Assembly (NCBI GenBank): GCA_001275005.1
Contig: JWZX01000024.1
Span: 1 to 15,317 of the forward strand
From: Chrysochromulina tobinii
Taxonomy: Eukaryota; Haptophyta; Prymnesiales; Chrysochromulinaceae
DNA: 15,317 nucleotides
Direction of reading: 5' to 3'
Shown here: one piece after another, positions 6,935-14,134 of the stretch
Position numbering within the stretch: the first letter of the stretch is position 1
How the letters are laid out: every line of letters begins with the position of its first letter
The notes under the pieces: generated by a model
Told to the model about the DNA's origin: nothing
What the model saw: only the letters and a program-made list of their open reading frames with translations
Database searches by the model: none
Program-made: the position numbers and the translations under genes

Positions 6935-8413
6935 TCAGTGGGCGAAGCCACTAGCCACCTTGTTGGGCGGCGCGAAGGCTTTGGTGAAGCTCTGGTTGCG
7001 ATTCGCGTCCCGTCGCGGCGCGAGGTCGGGCGGCAGCTGGCTGTTCTGCTTCGTGTACTCGGCCATGGCCGTCGAAAGCCACAGCTTCGGATGGCGCATG
7101 CCGCCCGACGGCGCGGCGGCGGTCGGCGCGTCGTACTGGGTGGGTGGCCCGCCTGACGGGCCGCCACGTAGGATGGGATCGCGCGCCGACGGCACACCGC
7201 CGTCGCGTGTCACCCATCGGCGCTGCACTGGATCGTACACGAGCGGTCCACCCGACACGGCGGCCGGCGGCGCGGCGTTGGCGCTCGGAATCTGGGTGGG
7301 CAGCTGGTATTGCGAGACCGGCGAGAGGCGCGGCGGAGCGGCGGCGCGCGAGTAGTCGACCAGCTCTGTCGGTGCCTTCGGAGCGTGGCGCGGCGGCGGC
7401 GGTGGAGCGTAGTACTGCTGCTGCGCCGGCGGTGGAGCGTAGAAGTGCTGCTGCGCCGGCGGCGGCGGCGCGTACTGCTGCTGCTGTGGCGGCGGCGGCG
7501 AGTAGTACTGCTTCGGCGGCGGCGGCGGCGGCGGAGCGTACTGCTGCTGAGGCGGCGAGTAGTACTGCTGATGCTGTTGCTGGTACTGGTACGGCGGCTG
7601 CGAGGGGTCGATGAGAGGACGGAAGAGCTCATGCGCGGCGGCGGCCGAGCGTGGTGCCGGGAAAGCGTCCATCGCCCAGCCGCCCGCTGGCGGCGCACCG
7701 GGCGCCGAAGGCACGAACCGCTCGTGCTCGGCCTCCTCCTCCCACCTCAACTCGGCTCCGACGTGCGACGATCGGCCGATGACGTGGCGGCGCCCCTCAT
7801 GCGGCGGCGCGAGGTCGATGTCGTGCGCCGGACCGGCGCGCTGCGCGCCGAAGACGAGCGCGTCCACATGCTGCCGCTGCGCGCGCGCGTCCGGTATCTG
7901 CGCGCGCCCCGTGTGCTTTTGTTCGTCGGCGTACGGGACCGAGTCCGCCGGGCCGCCAAAGAGCGCGTTGCTGATCTGGGTGGGGCGCGGGCCGTAGGCC
8001 GGCTTCGCCTGCAGATTGCCGTGCTCATTGTAAAAGAAGCCCTCGGGCGGCCTGCGCGCCGCGTTCGCTGGCAGCTGGTCGGTGATCTCAATGCTCGAGC
8101 GTGCTGCCCTTGCTCTGGGCGGCAGCGGCAGCGGCTTCGGCGCGGGCGGCTCGTCGGTCAGCTGAAGGGAGCTCAGCTGCGAGCGGCCCGCGTGCGGGTT
8201 GCGCAGCCGCGCCGCCTGCTGCGCCATCAGGATGTCGGCGCGTGTTATCTGGTCGGGCCCGCCGAGTGCGATCTGCGAGTACGTGTGCCTGTCGTTGACG
8301 TGCGTGGGCGCGGCATACACGTCGCCCTCGAGGGCAAAGGGCGCCTCCCGCTGGTGCGCTTGCAGCGCGCCGCGGTTCTCCGGAAGCAGCTCGCCTTGGT
8401 CCCAGCGAGGCAT
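6935..8413 (-). CDS. Pro/Gln/Tyr-rich low-complexity protein, unknown function
   Basis: The start is the first in-frame ATG, at 8413; the frame is open further to 8509, but only from a GTG. The 492-residue product is not recognised. The first ~235 residues are ordinary-looking sequence, with conserved-looking stretches such as TYSQIALGGPDQ (44-55) and QISNALFGGPADSVPY (146-161). Residues 271-341 are a reiterated low-complexity segment of QQQYYxPPPP-type units, aromatic and prion-like. The C-terminal 150 residues are Pro/Ala-rich and contain WLSTAMAEYTKQN. No transmembrane segment or leader is present. The gene is divergent from the ankyrin gene, with 238 bases between start codons, which suggests shared control. 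The large antisense frame at 7310-8464 consists of Arg-rich shadow sequence, so I assign coding to this strand. A scaffold or condensate-forming role is possible but unproven. Confidence 0.75.
   Translation of the reverse strand: MPRWDQGELLPENRGALQAHQREAPFALEGDVYAAPTHVNDRHTYSQIALGGPDQITRADILMAQQAARLRNPHAGRSQLSSLQLTDEPPAPKPLPLPPRARAARSSIEITDQLPANAARRPPEGFFYNEHGNLQAKPAYGPRPTQISNALFGGPADSVPYADEQKHTGRAQIPDARAQRQHVDALVFGAQRAGPAHDIDLAPPHEGRRHVIGRSSHVGAELRWEEEAEHERFVPSAPGAPPAGGWAMDAFPAPRSAAAAHELFRPLIDPSQPPYQYQQQHQQYYSPPQQQYAPPPPPPPKQYYSPPPPQQQQYAPPPPAQQHFYAPPPAQQQYYAPPPPPRHAPKAPTELVDYSRAAAPPRLSPVSQYQLPTQIPSANAAPPAAVSGGPLVYDPVQRRWVTRDGGVPSARDPILRGGPSGGPPTQYDAPTAAAPSGGMRHPKLWLSTAMAEYTKQNSQLPPDLAPRRDANRNQSFTKAFAPPNKVASGFAH
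7391..7603 (-). repeat. Reiterated (Q)nYY-S/A-PPPP coding repeat
   Basis: Irregular tandem units of about 24-36 bases, rich in GCC/CTG trinucleotides, encode repeats of Q-Q-Q-Y-Y/F-S/A-P-P-P-P (protein residues 271-341). The units vary in length and in Ser/Ala, His/Gln and Tyr/Phe choice, so they are diverged rather than freshly expanded. The array stays in frame throughout. Confidence 0.8.
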
Positions 8414-8651
8414 GCCTTCGGCAGTTCCTTCTGCAACAAGGACGTTGGCGGCCGGACAAGATGATGCGAACGCGTAGAGCGCCCGTCGCAACGCGCTGTC
8501 AAACCGCACCCGAACAATTGTAACCCCTCAAGGCACACAATTCAATTGTGAGTGTACGAGTGTGGACCGAACACTCCCTGCTGCCCCCTGTGCCGAACAC
8601 GAAGAAGGTGTGCCGCATCTGAAACAGACTGTTCCGCTTGGAGCGCTCGAC
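8414..8651. promoter_or_regulatory. Bidirectional promoter region with CAATTG palindromes
   Basis: This is the 238-base spacer between the divergent start codons at 8413 (-) and 8652 (+). It contains a perfect palindrome ACAATTGT (8514-8521) and, 22 bases on, an inverted repeat CACAATT-C-AATTGTG (8536-8550). Each carries CAATTG, which fits the CANNTG E-box pattern. This is the AT-richest patch between the two genes and the best candidate for a shared control element. No TATA box is evident. Protein binding is inferred. Confidence 0.45.
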
Positions 8652-9887
8652 ATGCCACCTAAGAAGGAGGAGCCGCCCCCGCCGCCTGTGGAGGCGCCAG
8701 GATGGGAGCCGCCCCCACTCAACCCGCAGGACGTGCTGCAGTCCAACGGGGAGCACCCGCTCGTGAGCGCGGCTGCGGCGGGGAACGTCCCGGTGCTCAC
8801 GAAGCTGCTGCAGCAGGGCGTCTCGCCCGATGTCCAAAACGTCTCGGGCCTCTCGGCCCTCGCCGCCGCCGCGCTCAACGGGAACGTCGGGTGCATACAG
8901 CAGCTGCTCGCGGCTGGCGCGACCGTCGACCTCGCCGGAGGCCACTCGGGCTCGACCCCGCTGCTGCTCGCCACGCGCGGCGGGCACCGAGGCTGCTGTG
9001 AGGTGCTGCTCCAGGCGGGCGCCGACGCGGCGCGCACGGACGCGTACGGCGAGTCGCCAAAGATGGCAGCGCACCGGTACGAGGTGGACGCGAAGCACCA
9101 ATCTTCCGAGTTGGAGCGCTGGGCCGGCCTCGTGCACACACGCGCCGTACTCATCGCCGGCGAGCCGCCGCCGCCCGTGCCTCCGTTCCCAGAGTGGGAA
9201 TCGGACTTCGAGCGCTACTACCGCTCGACGGATCCGGCGAAGGCGCTGTGGCGGGCAGGCGCCTGGATGCACCAGAAGCGCCCCGCCTGCGGCCCCGTCA
9301 TCGAGCAGGCGCGGCCGCGCGCCTTCTCGTCCACAGGGTACAAGGTGCCTCCAGTGCGCATCGGCGAGGAGCGCTTCACGATCGGGCCGCCTACGTACCA
9401 TCAGACCCCTGGGCACACGGTGCTCTCGGGCGAGCGGCTGGCGTCGCAGGCGGCGCTCTACGAGCTGCGCGGCGCTGCTGGCGAGCTCGCTGCGAATCGC
9501 CTCTCCTTGGAGCGAACTACCCTCAACCCCCAGGTCTTCGGCGATGACGTGGCGTCGACCCAGAAGGCGATGCGACACGCGACTTTGGATGCGGCGGGCC
9601 AGGTACGCGCTGTGATGGCGCAGGAGGCCCACCTCGGTCGCAAGTTCCCGTCCGCCCCCACGCGCTTGGGCCCAGCCGCTCTCTACTCGTCGGGGCTGCA
9701 GCGCACGATGATGAGCTTGCCCACAGCCGCCACCACGATGTACCCGAATGTCGAGACGGCCGAGCATCACTTTGCCCAATTCCCCTTCCCGTACGGCGAA
9801 TGGAATCAGAAGCCACACAAGGACTCGCTCACGGCCCTCCTCGAGAACTTCCAGATGGTGCCGCCCGCCGAGCCCGCCGCCGCCTGA
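8652..9887 (+). CDS. Ankyrin-repeat protein
   Basis: The start is the first in-frame ATG, at 8652, giving an N-terminus MPPKKEEPPPPP. The longer open frame begins with GTG at 8562 and is not used. The product has 411 residues. Three ankyrin repeats are readable: about 33-62 (HPLVSAAAAGNVPVLTKLL), 65-95 (SALAAAALNGNVGCIQQLL) and 99-130 (TPLLLATRGGHRGCCEVLL), plus a partial fourth. These form a protein-binding surface. The remaining ~270 residues match no domain I recognise. They include an acidic-aromatic stretch (PEWESDFERYY) and an aromatic C-terminal segment ending in a short amphipathic helix (LTALLENF). There is no leader or membrane helix, so it is probably cytosolic, nuclear or cytoskeletal. 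Its divergent neighbour may be co-expressed. The partner protein is unknown. Confidence 0.88.
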   Translation: MPPKKEEPPPPPVEAPGWEPPPLNPQDVLQSNGEHPLVSAAAAGNVPVLTKLLQQGVSPDVQNVSGLSALAAAALNGNVGCIQQLLAAGATVDLAGGHSGSTPLLLATRGGHRGCCEVLLQAGADAARTDAYGESPKMAAHRYEVDAKHQSSELERWAGLVHTRAVLIAGEPPPPVPPFPEWESDFERYYRSTDPAKALWRAGAWMHQKRPACGPVIEQARPRAFSSTGYKVPPVRIGEERFTIGPPTYHQTPGHTVLSGERLASQAALYELRGAAGELAANRLSLERTTLNPQVFGDDVASTQKAMRHATLDAAGQVRAVMAQEAHLGRKFPSAPTRLGPAALYSSGLQRTMMSLPTAATTMYPNVETAEHHFAQFPFPYGEWNQKPHKDSLTALLENFQMVPPAEPAAA

Positions 9888-10285
9888 GCTTCAAGCTATA
9901 GCTTCGCCTCGCCTAAGCGCCGCCTCGCTTCGCGCTTGTGGGGGCACGCGAGCCTCGTCTGCCGCGCCACCGGGTGTGCTCAGATCTTCGACTCGCATGT
10001 GCGCGGCATGGGAGATGAGACCCACACATAATGTCTGAGGTGATCTCGCTGTGTGTGGTCTCGCGAAGACATGAGCCGTAATAAGCCGTAAGAAGCCGGC
10101 CGGCGTGTGGATCTACGTCATGCACATGCGGCGGAGAAACGTCCGTCGATGCGCCGCGCGTCTGTGTGTGTGCTCGTCGCATCGCATGTCACGTTGACCG
10201 AGTCGCCCGCGCGCGAAAATAATCCAATTACGTCAACGCGCAAATCACCGATCACGCTTCACGGCAGACAGACCCGCGCAGAGAT
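9888..10285. other. Convergent intergenic region
   Basis: This 398-base spacer lies between the 3' ends of the ankyrin gene (+) and the 230-residue gene (-). A perfect 12-base palindrome AAGCTATAGCTT lies at 9893-9904, six bases after the ankyrin stop codon, and could form a 3'-end structure. There is also a short direct repeat of TAAGCCGTAA type near 10078-10092. No gene is seen here. Confidence 0.5.
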
Positions 10286-10978
10286 TCATGCCTCGCGCGA
10301 GAGTGCAAAGGTCCACTGCTCTTCCTCCGTCTTCACCACAAGCCAGCCACCCGCGGGGGGAGCGCCCGGCGGCGCGCAGCACTGCACCCGCACGTACGCC
10401 GCGTCCGAGTACGGCTTGCTCGCGTCGCACACGTTGCTCGCCCCGCCTCGAGGAGCGAGGGTGCCCGAGGAGGCGCCCACGAGTGCATAGGGTGACTCGG
10501 CCGCGACGGCGGCGACTTCGCCCTCGGCAGTGAGGACGGCGGCGACCCACGGCTCCCAGGTCCGGTAGGTGTTCTCCACGCGCGCCTCGCGCACATCCCC
10601 TGCGCACGCAAAGGCCAGCACGCCCGCCAAAGCGTCCGGCTGCGCGCGCAGCTCGCTCGCCCACCTGGGCCACTCGGCGGCCTCAAGCTCGCCGCCGGGA
10701 GCCGCCGCGGCTTCGCTGACACTCGCGGCGAGCGAAGCCGCAAAGATCGAGCCCGCGTAGTACTGCGCCCCGCCCGCACCGAACTGGTACTTGCCGCCAT
10801 GCAAGCCGCCGACCACACTAGACAGGTCTCGCGTCACCTCCGCATCGGACATGCGGAGCCGACACCTGCGTCGACTGCTGCGTGGCCATGAAGAGCATTG
10901 AGGAGGTAAGAGGCCCGCGATGCCAAGGGTGAAGAGCAGCAGTTGCACCATACCTGCACACGGAAGTGTCACCGACAT
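10286..10978 (-). CDS. Unrecognised 230-residue protein with hydrophobic leader
   Basis: The frame is open to 11023 from a TTG. I take the first in-frame ATG at 10978; the next ATG, at 10951, gives a 221-residue protein starting right at the hydrophobic stretch VQLLLFTLGIAGLL. That stretch, followed by P-P-Q-C and an Arg-rich segment, looks like a signal peptide or a plastid/ER leader. The mature part is Ala-rich with conserved-looking pieces: GGLHGGKYQFG, TYRTWEPWVAAVL, and LAPRGGASNVCD followed by PYSDAAYVRVQCC. Four Cys residues in the C-terminal half could form disulfides if the protein is secreted. No family is recognised. A GCAG|GTATGG sequence at the leader resembles a splice donor, so the N-terminal model is uncertain. 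It lies head to head with the methyltransferase gene, 525 bases apart. Confidence 0.65.
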   Translation of the reverse strand: MSVTLPCAGMVQLLLFTLGIAGLLPPQCSSWPRSSRRRCRLRMSDAEVTRDLSSVVGGLHGGKYQFGAGGAQYYAGSIFAASLAASVSEAAAAPGGELEAAEWPRWASELRAQPDALAGVLAFACAGDVREARVENTYRTWEPWVAAVLTAEGEVAAVAAESPYALVGASSGTLAPRGGASNVCDASKPYSDAAYVRVQCCAPPGAPPAGGWLVVKTEEEQWTFALSREA

Positions 10979-11503
10979 CAATTCTGCTGAAGCGATGGAG
11001 GAGCAACGCAGCGGCAGACTCAAATGCGGCAGAGATGTGGCGTCTACGTTGCGCAGGACGTGCTAGTGGCAACGCTCGCCGGCGGTTATGTGTCAACGCG
11101 GCAAAAGCTGGCGACCGGGCGGGCACGTGTGCGTCGCACACCTTCATCGAGACTCGACGCTCGAGCCATCTCGAGCCCCAAACACGTGGCGTTTCGGTGC
11201 CGTCAAAAGACGCCGGGGCGCCACAGGGTCCACACAGTTACATGTACCACCACTCGGAAGAGGAAGTTCATCCCGCAAGACACTTACCATGGCTGTGAGA
11301 GGCTAGAGCGGCGCTTCTGCTTCCGCGGGCTGTGGGAAGTCCGCGAGATGTTTCGTCGACCGCTTTCTAGCGTACTCCCTTTCGGCCCCGACCGCCGACT
11401 CGGTCGGGATTCTCAGGCACGAGCCGGCGGAAAACGGGCAGCAACACCCGAGACGGGTGCAGCCCGGGGCCTCGAGAGCCGAGCGAACGCATATTCATCT
11501 ATT
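10979..11503. other. Divergent spacer, upstream of two leader-bearing genes
   Basis: This spacer lies between the start codons of the 230-residue gene (-) and the methyltransferase (+). A plus-strand frame in phase with the methyltransferase is open through it from 11024. Its translation is Arg/Thr-rich with no protein-like features, and it would bury the downstream leader, so I treat it as non-coding. CCGACCGCCGACTCGGTCGG (11386-11405) contains inverted CCGA/TCGG arms and may fold. No TATA box was identified. Confidence 0.45.
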
Positions 11504-12580
11504 ATGTGGTTGCGAGGAGCTCTTTTCGGCACGATCGGCGTACGCGTTGCAGCATGGGTGAGCCCCGACATGGTCGACATGGTCGAGTTGGGTGTCACGA
11601 CCGACAAGGTCACAGGTGCTGCAGACCCTTTAGGCCATGAGTATCACATAATGTACGGGCTCTTCCTCATCCCAGTGCTTAAGAACGCGGGGCATGCGAC
11701 GAAGATGCTCGAAATCGGCCTTGGTTGCGCCATGAATTATGGACCCGGTGCGAGCGCTTTGCTCTGGCGCAAGCTGCTCCCCAAAACAGAGCTCTGGGAG
11801 GCAGACATCGATGAGCTGTGCATCAAGAAGCATCAAATCTCGATGTTGCAGCAGGGAATCCACACGCTCGTTGGCAACCAAAAGGATCCTGCGGATCTCC
11901 AAAGGTGGATCGAGACGTCTAGAGGCGACTTTGATGCCATCATCGACGACGGATCGCATTTGAACGCTGATATCATGAACACATTTGATGCGCTGTGGCC
12001 TCATCTGAAGCCAGGCGGCACATACTTTATGGAGGACCTGCAGGTTGGCCGTGCCGTTCCTTATGAGAACACGAAAGGTGATCGAGTGCCATCTGACGTG
12101 CTGCAAGCATGGATGGAGCAGCTCGTACTGCCCGACCTCCTCACGCCCAAAGGGCTTCACATTTTTCAGCCGCGTGTCTCCCTTGGGCAACGAGCCAACC
12201 TCTCTGCTTGGCGTAGTTGGAACCGTACCTTGGCGAACCGCCAGGCTCGCCAAGCCAGGGAGCGTCATCCCGTTCCAGCGGACGTGGCGTTCGTCTTCTG
12301 CCAGGCCGAGAGCTGCGCGATTGGCAAGAAGCTTCGCATCCCTGAGTTCGCCTTGCCGGGAGCGACCATGCCGCCCTCAGAGCGCGCCGCGCGCCATGTG
12401 AATCGGAATCCGTACCTCGCTCCCCAAGCCGGGGAAATCTCCGGGGAAATCTCCGGCGTCCCGGGTAGCGTCCCCCTCCTGGGCGCGGCCGCTTTGCCGC
12501 CAACGCCACAGCCGCTGACGCCCTCCCATGCAAGCAAGCTAGCTAAGCAAGCTAAGCGGCAGCAGTCGTCGACGGCCTGA
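11504..12580 (+). CDS. SAM-dependent methyltransferase, macrocin/mycinamicin O-methyltransferase-like
   Basis: The start is set at ATG 11504 (A at -3), giving 358 residues with an N-terminal hydrophobic stretch (LRGALFGTIGVRVAAWV), a possible leader or anchor. The fold is a class I methyltransferase. TTDKVTG (32-38) and HEYHIMYG (45-52) precede motif I, LEIGLG (69-74). An acidic ribose-binding position follows at ADID (100-103), then IIDDGSH (146-152), KPGG (169-172) and MEDLQ (176-180). The IDDGSH plus EDLQ combination is the hallmark of TylE/MycE-type sugar O-methyltransferases, where Asp/Glu bind Mg2+ and His acts as base. All of these residues are present, so activity is plausible. Bacterial relatives methylate macrolide sugars; the substrate here is unknown. 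The C-terminal ~70 residues are a Pro/Ala/Lys tail absent from the bacterial enzymes. A possible alternative start is ATG 11348. Confidence 0.85.
   Translation: MWLRGALFGTIGVRVAAWVSPDMVDMVELGVTTDKVTGAADPLGHEYHIMYGLFLIPVLKNAGHATKMLEIGLGCAMNYGPGASALLWRKLLPKTELWEADIDELCIKKHQISMLQQGIHTLVGNQKDPADLQRWIETSRGDFDAIIDDGSHLNADIMNTFDALWPHLKPGGTYFMEDLQVGRAVPYENTKGDRVPSDVLQAWMEQLVLPDLLTPKGLHIFQPRVSLGQRANLSAWRSWNRTLANRQARQARERHPVPADVAFVFCQAESCAIGKKLRIPEFALPGATMPPSERAARHVNRNPYLAPQAGEISGEISGVPGSVPLLGAAALPPTPQPLTPSHASKLAKQAKRQQSSTA
12431..12454 (+). repeat. Perfect 2 x 12-base tandem repeat
   Basis: GGGGAAATCTCC occurs twice in direct succession and encodes GEIS twice in the tail of the methyltransferase. The duplication is exact at DNA level, which suggests it is recent. 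It stays in frame and lies outside the catalytic domain. Confidence 0.85.
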
Positions 12581-13097
12581 CTTGGTCGGTGCCATCGTCA
12601 GAGTGTCCACTTGCTCTGGTGCCCTGCTTGTGGGTCGGTACCGGACGCACAGCGAGACAGCGTCCGGACGGAGACCCGGACATATAGACGCCGCCGTCCA
12701 TCGCCCTCCCGCAGACCCTGAGGCAGCCTGCCCAGGCCGCAAGCTTCATTGGCTTATGGCTAGCTTAGTATCGAGGGGGTTCTTTATAGCTTTCAAGCAG
12801 GACGAAGCTGTAATACTACTACAAACCCCCCTCAGGCTCCAGACTCTCACAACCTTCACTCGCGCACCTGAGACGACCCCACGTGCCCCAACGACAATCG
12901 ACACAGGCACAACGCTCACTGCCACTCAGGAGTCACATGTTCTCGTCAATCTCCTAGTGACCGACTGTAACCGGGCACGTGCTGGCCGATCGCGCCGTCT
13001 CCGTACGCCCAAGGCCAAAGGCTCGTCCGTGCGGATCGCCCCTCTCGCGCGCTCCACTGCACCATGCAATCCGGGTTGTTCTTGTTGGCGACGCCGC
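12581..13097. other. Convergent intergenic region with structured 3' element
   Basis: This 517-base spacer lies between the 3' ends of the methyltransferase (+) and the Orai-like gene (-). Close to the methyltransferase end it has perfect 8-base arms CCGGACGC (12641-12648) and GCGTCCGG (12660-12667) with an 11-base loop. These are nested inside GGGTC (12632-12636) and GACCC (12673-12677). The rest is unremarkable. The plus-strand frame across it (12582-13277) runs antisense into the Orai-like gene and is judged spurious. Confidence 0.5.
12632..12677. terminator. Nested hairpin downstream of the methyltransferase
   Basis: An inner 8-bp stem (12641-12648 with 12660-12667) and an outer 5-bp stem (12632-12636 with 12673-12677) together form a stable GC-rich structure about 50 bases after the stop codon. 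In a eukaryote this is better read as a 3'-UTR structure, for example affecting mRNA stability or processing, than as an intrinsic terminator. The role is inferred from position only. Confidence 0.35.
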
Positions 13098-13886
13098 CTA
13101 CCACCATCCTGTTTTCGCCGGCGCCGCCTGCCGAGGCGCGGTGTGCCCGCCAATCGCCGGCGCGGTGGGCTCGACCATTCCGATGATCTTCCGTGTCTCC
13201 TCCGTACGCTGAGCTTCACTCGTCGCATTGCGCCCGCCTGGGAGCGCGCAGATGCCGCCCGAGAGCACCTCGCCTAGGCTGGCGGGCCGCGCCGAAGCGC
13301 TGTCGCCCATCGTGTCGTTCTGCTGGCCGCCAAACTCAAACTTGCCCGTAATGTAATGGTCCGAGTCAAGGGCGAATCTCTGGTAGATGCGCTTAAAGTA
13401 CCGCGCCATGCCGTAAATGAACATGAGGAGAGCGAGCGTCATGGCGAGGGCGACTGGCCACGAGAACTCGAGCCAGGCGAAGAGCAGTGCGGACACATGG
13501 AATGCGATCAGCCCCATCGTGAAGAACAGGAAGGTCAAGCGGTACTCGAGCATGAGCCCGTCGACCGCACGGTGCATTGATCCGTCGGGACCTCGAAGCG
13601 CCAGACCGGGCCCAAGCATGGAGCAGAGCGTCGCATTGAGCACGGCGATAAGCTCGAAGCCCATCGCAAAGGTTGTCACGCACAGGTAGGCCGTCTTGAG
13701 CCAATCGGAGGACTCTGATGGAATGTCGACCTGAATGATGCCGTTATAGGCAAAGCCGGACAGCAGCGCAGCTTGGGTTCCAATTGCAATACAATTCTGC
13801 GTGTAGAACTGCAGCTCCTTCTCACGGATCTTGAGCAAAGAGACTTGCAGGTTAGTTTCGAGTGCGCGCTTGTCCGCGTACAGCAT
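13098..13886 (-). CDS. Orai-like four-helix membrane protein (calcium channel family)
   Basis: The 262-residue product (ATG 13886, stop TAG) has four hydrophobic helices at about 32-55, 64-92, 116-140 and 142-164, matching Orai store-operated calcium channels. TM1 contains ALLSGFA (40-46), identical to the Orai TM1 signature. A Thr-Thr pair opens TM2 (71-72). A Met-His-Arg (104-106) precedes TM3, as in the Orai loop, and TM3 ends in a Trp followed by an acidic residue and Phe. Aligned by eye on ALLSGFA, the selectivity-filter Glu (human Orai1 E106) is Gln 52, and an Asp occurs two residues later (Asp 54). The TM3 Glu (human E190) is also not acidic. A helical segment (residues 8-30) precedes TM1 and a disordered tail (190-262) follows TM4. 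Upstream, protein-like sequence continues in another frame, so the N-terminus may be incomplete. Orai function as such is not assured; it may be a related channel or a non-conducting member. Confidence 0.7.
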   Translation of the reverse strand: MLYADKRALETNLQVSLLKIREKELQFYTQNCIAIGTQAALLSGFAYNGIIQVDIPSESSDWLKTAYLCVTTFAMGFELIAVLNATLCSMLGPGLALRGPDGSMHRAVDGLMLEYRLTFLFFTMGLIAFHVSALLFAWLEFSWPVALAMTLALLMFIYGMARYFKRIYQRFALDSDHYITGKFEFGGQQNDTMGDSASARPASLGEVLSGGICALPGGRNATSEAQRTEETRKIIGMVEPTAPAIGGHTAPRQAAPAKTGWW

Positions 13887-14134
13887 CCCTCCAGCCGGTC
13901 TTGAGGGCGCTCAGTTGCTCGAGGGCGCTGTCCACAAAAAGGTTCGCTCGCCCCACCTGCGCCCCTTCTCCTCTTTGGCGTCCGACTTCGCGACACGTAT
14001 GGTTCGCGCTGTCATGAGCGCCGAAAGGAAGACCCCGTAATTTCAGAGAGGTGGTGTCTGCACTGTCGACGTTATGAAGTTTGGGATCTGTACCCCGGGG
14101 TTTAAAGGTCCTATAACGGTCGTCCAGTGTTTTT
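13887..14134. promoter_or_regulatory. Divergent spacer between the Orai-like gene and the last gene
   Basis: This 248-base spacer should hold the promoters of both genes. On the plus-strand side, TTTAAA (14101-14106) and CTATAACG (14111-14118) lie 20-35 bases before the ATG at 14135, next to CCCCGGGG (14093-14100). These are TATA-like but close to the start codon. On the minus-strand side the first ~70 bases may be coding in a second frame (see the finding on the Orai-like N-terminus). Confidence 0.3.

Noticed and set aside
7310-8464. 384-residue plus-strand open frame
   Set aside because: Extremely Arg/Leu/Val-rich complement of the QYP repeat; the minus-strand frame has far more ordinary protein composition.
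8414-8509. GTG-initiated N-terminal extension of the Pro/Gln/Tyr-rich protein
   Set aside because: GTG starts are not expected in a eukaryotic nuclear gene, and the region contains the likely shared promoter of the divergent pair.
8499-9818. 439-residue minus-strand open frame
   Set aside because: Antisense of the ankyrin gene, Arg/Leu/His-rich. Three ankyrin repeats on the plus strand settle the coding strand.
11024-11503. 160-residue N-terminal extension of the methyltransferase
   Set aside because: Arg/Thr-rich and unlike protein. It would bury a hydrophobic leader, and the methyltransferase family begins close to ATG 11504.
12582-13277. 231-residue plus-strand open frame
   Set aside because: Begins with a non-ATG codon directly after the methyltransferase stop, has no recognisable features, and runs antisense into the Orai-like gene.
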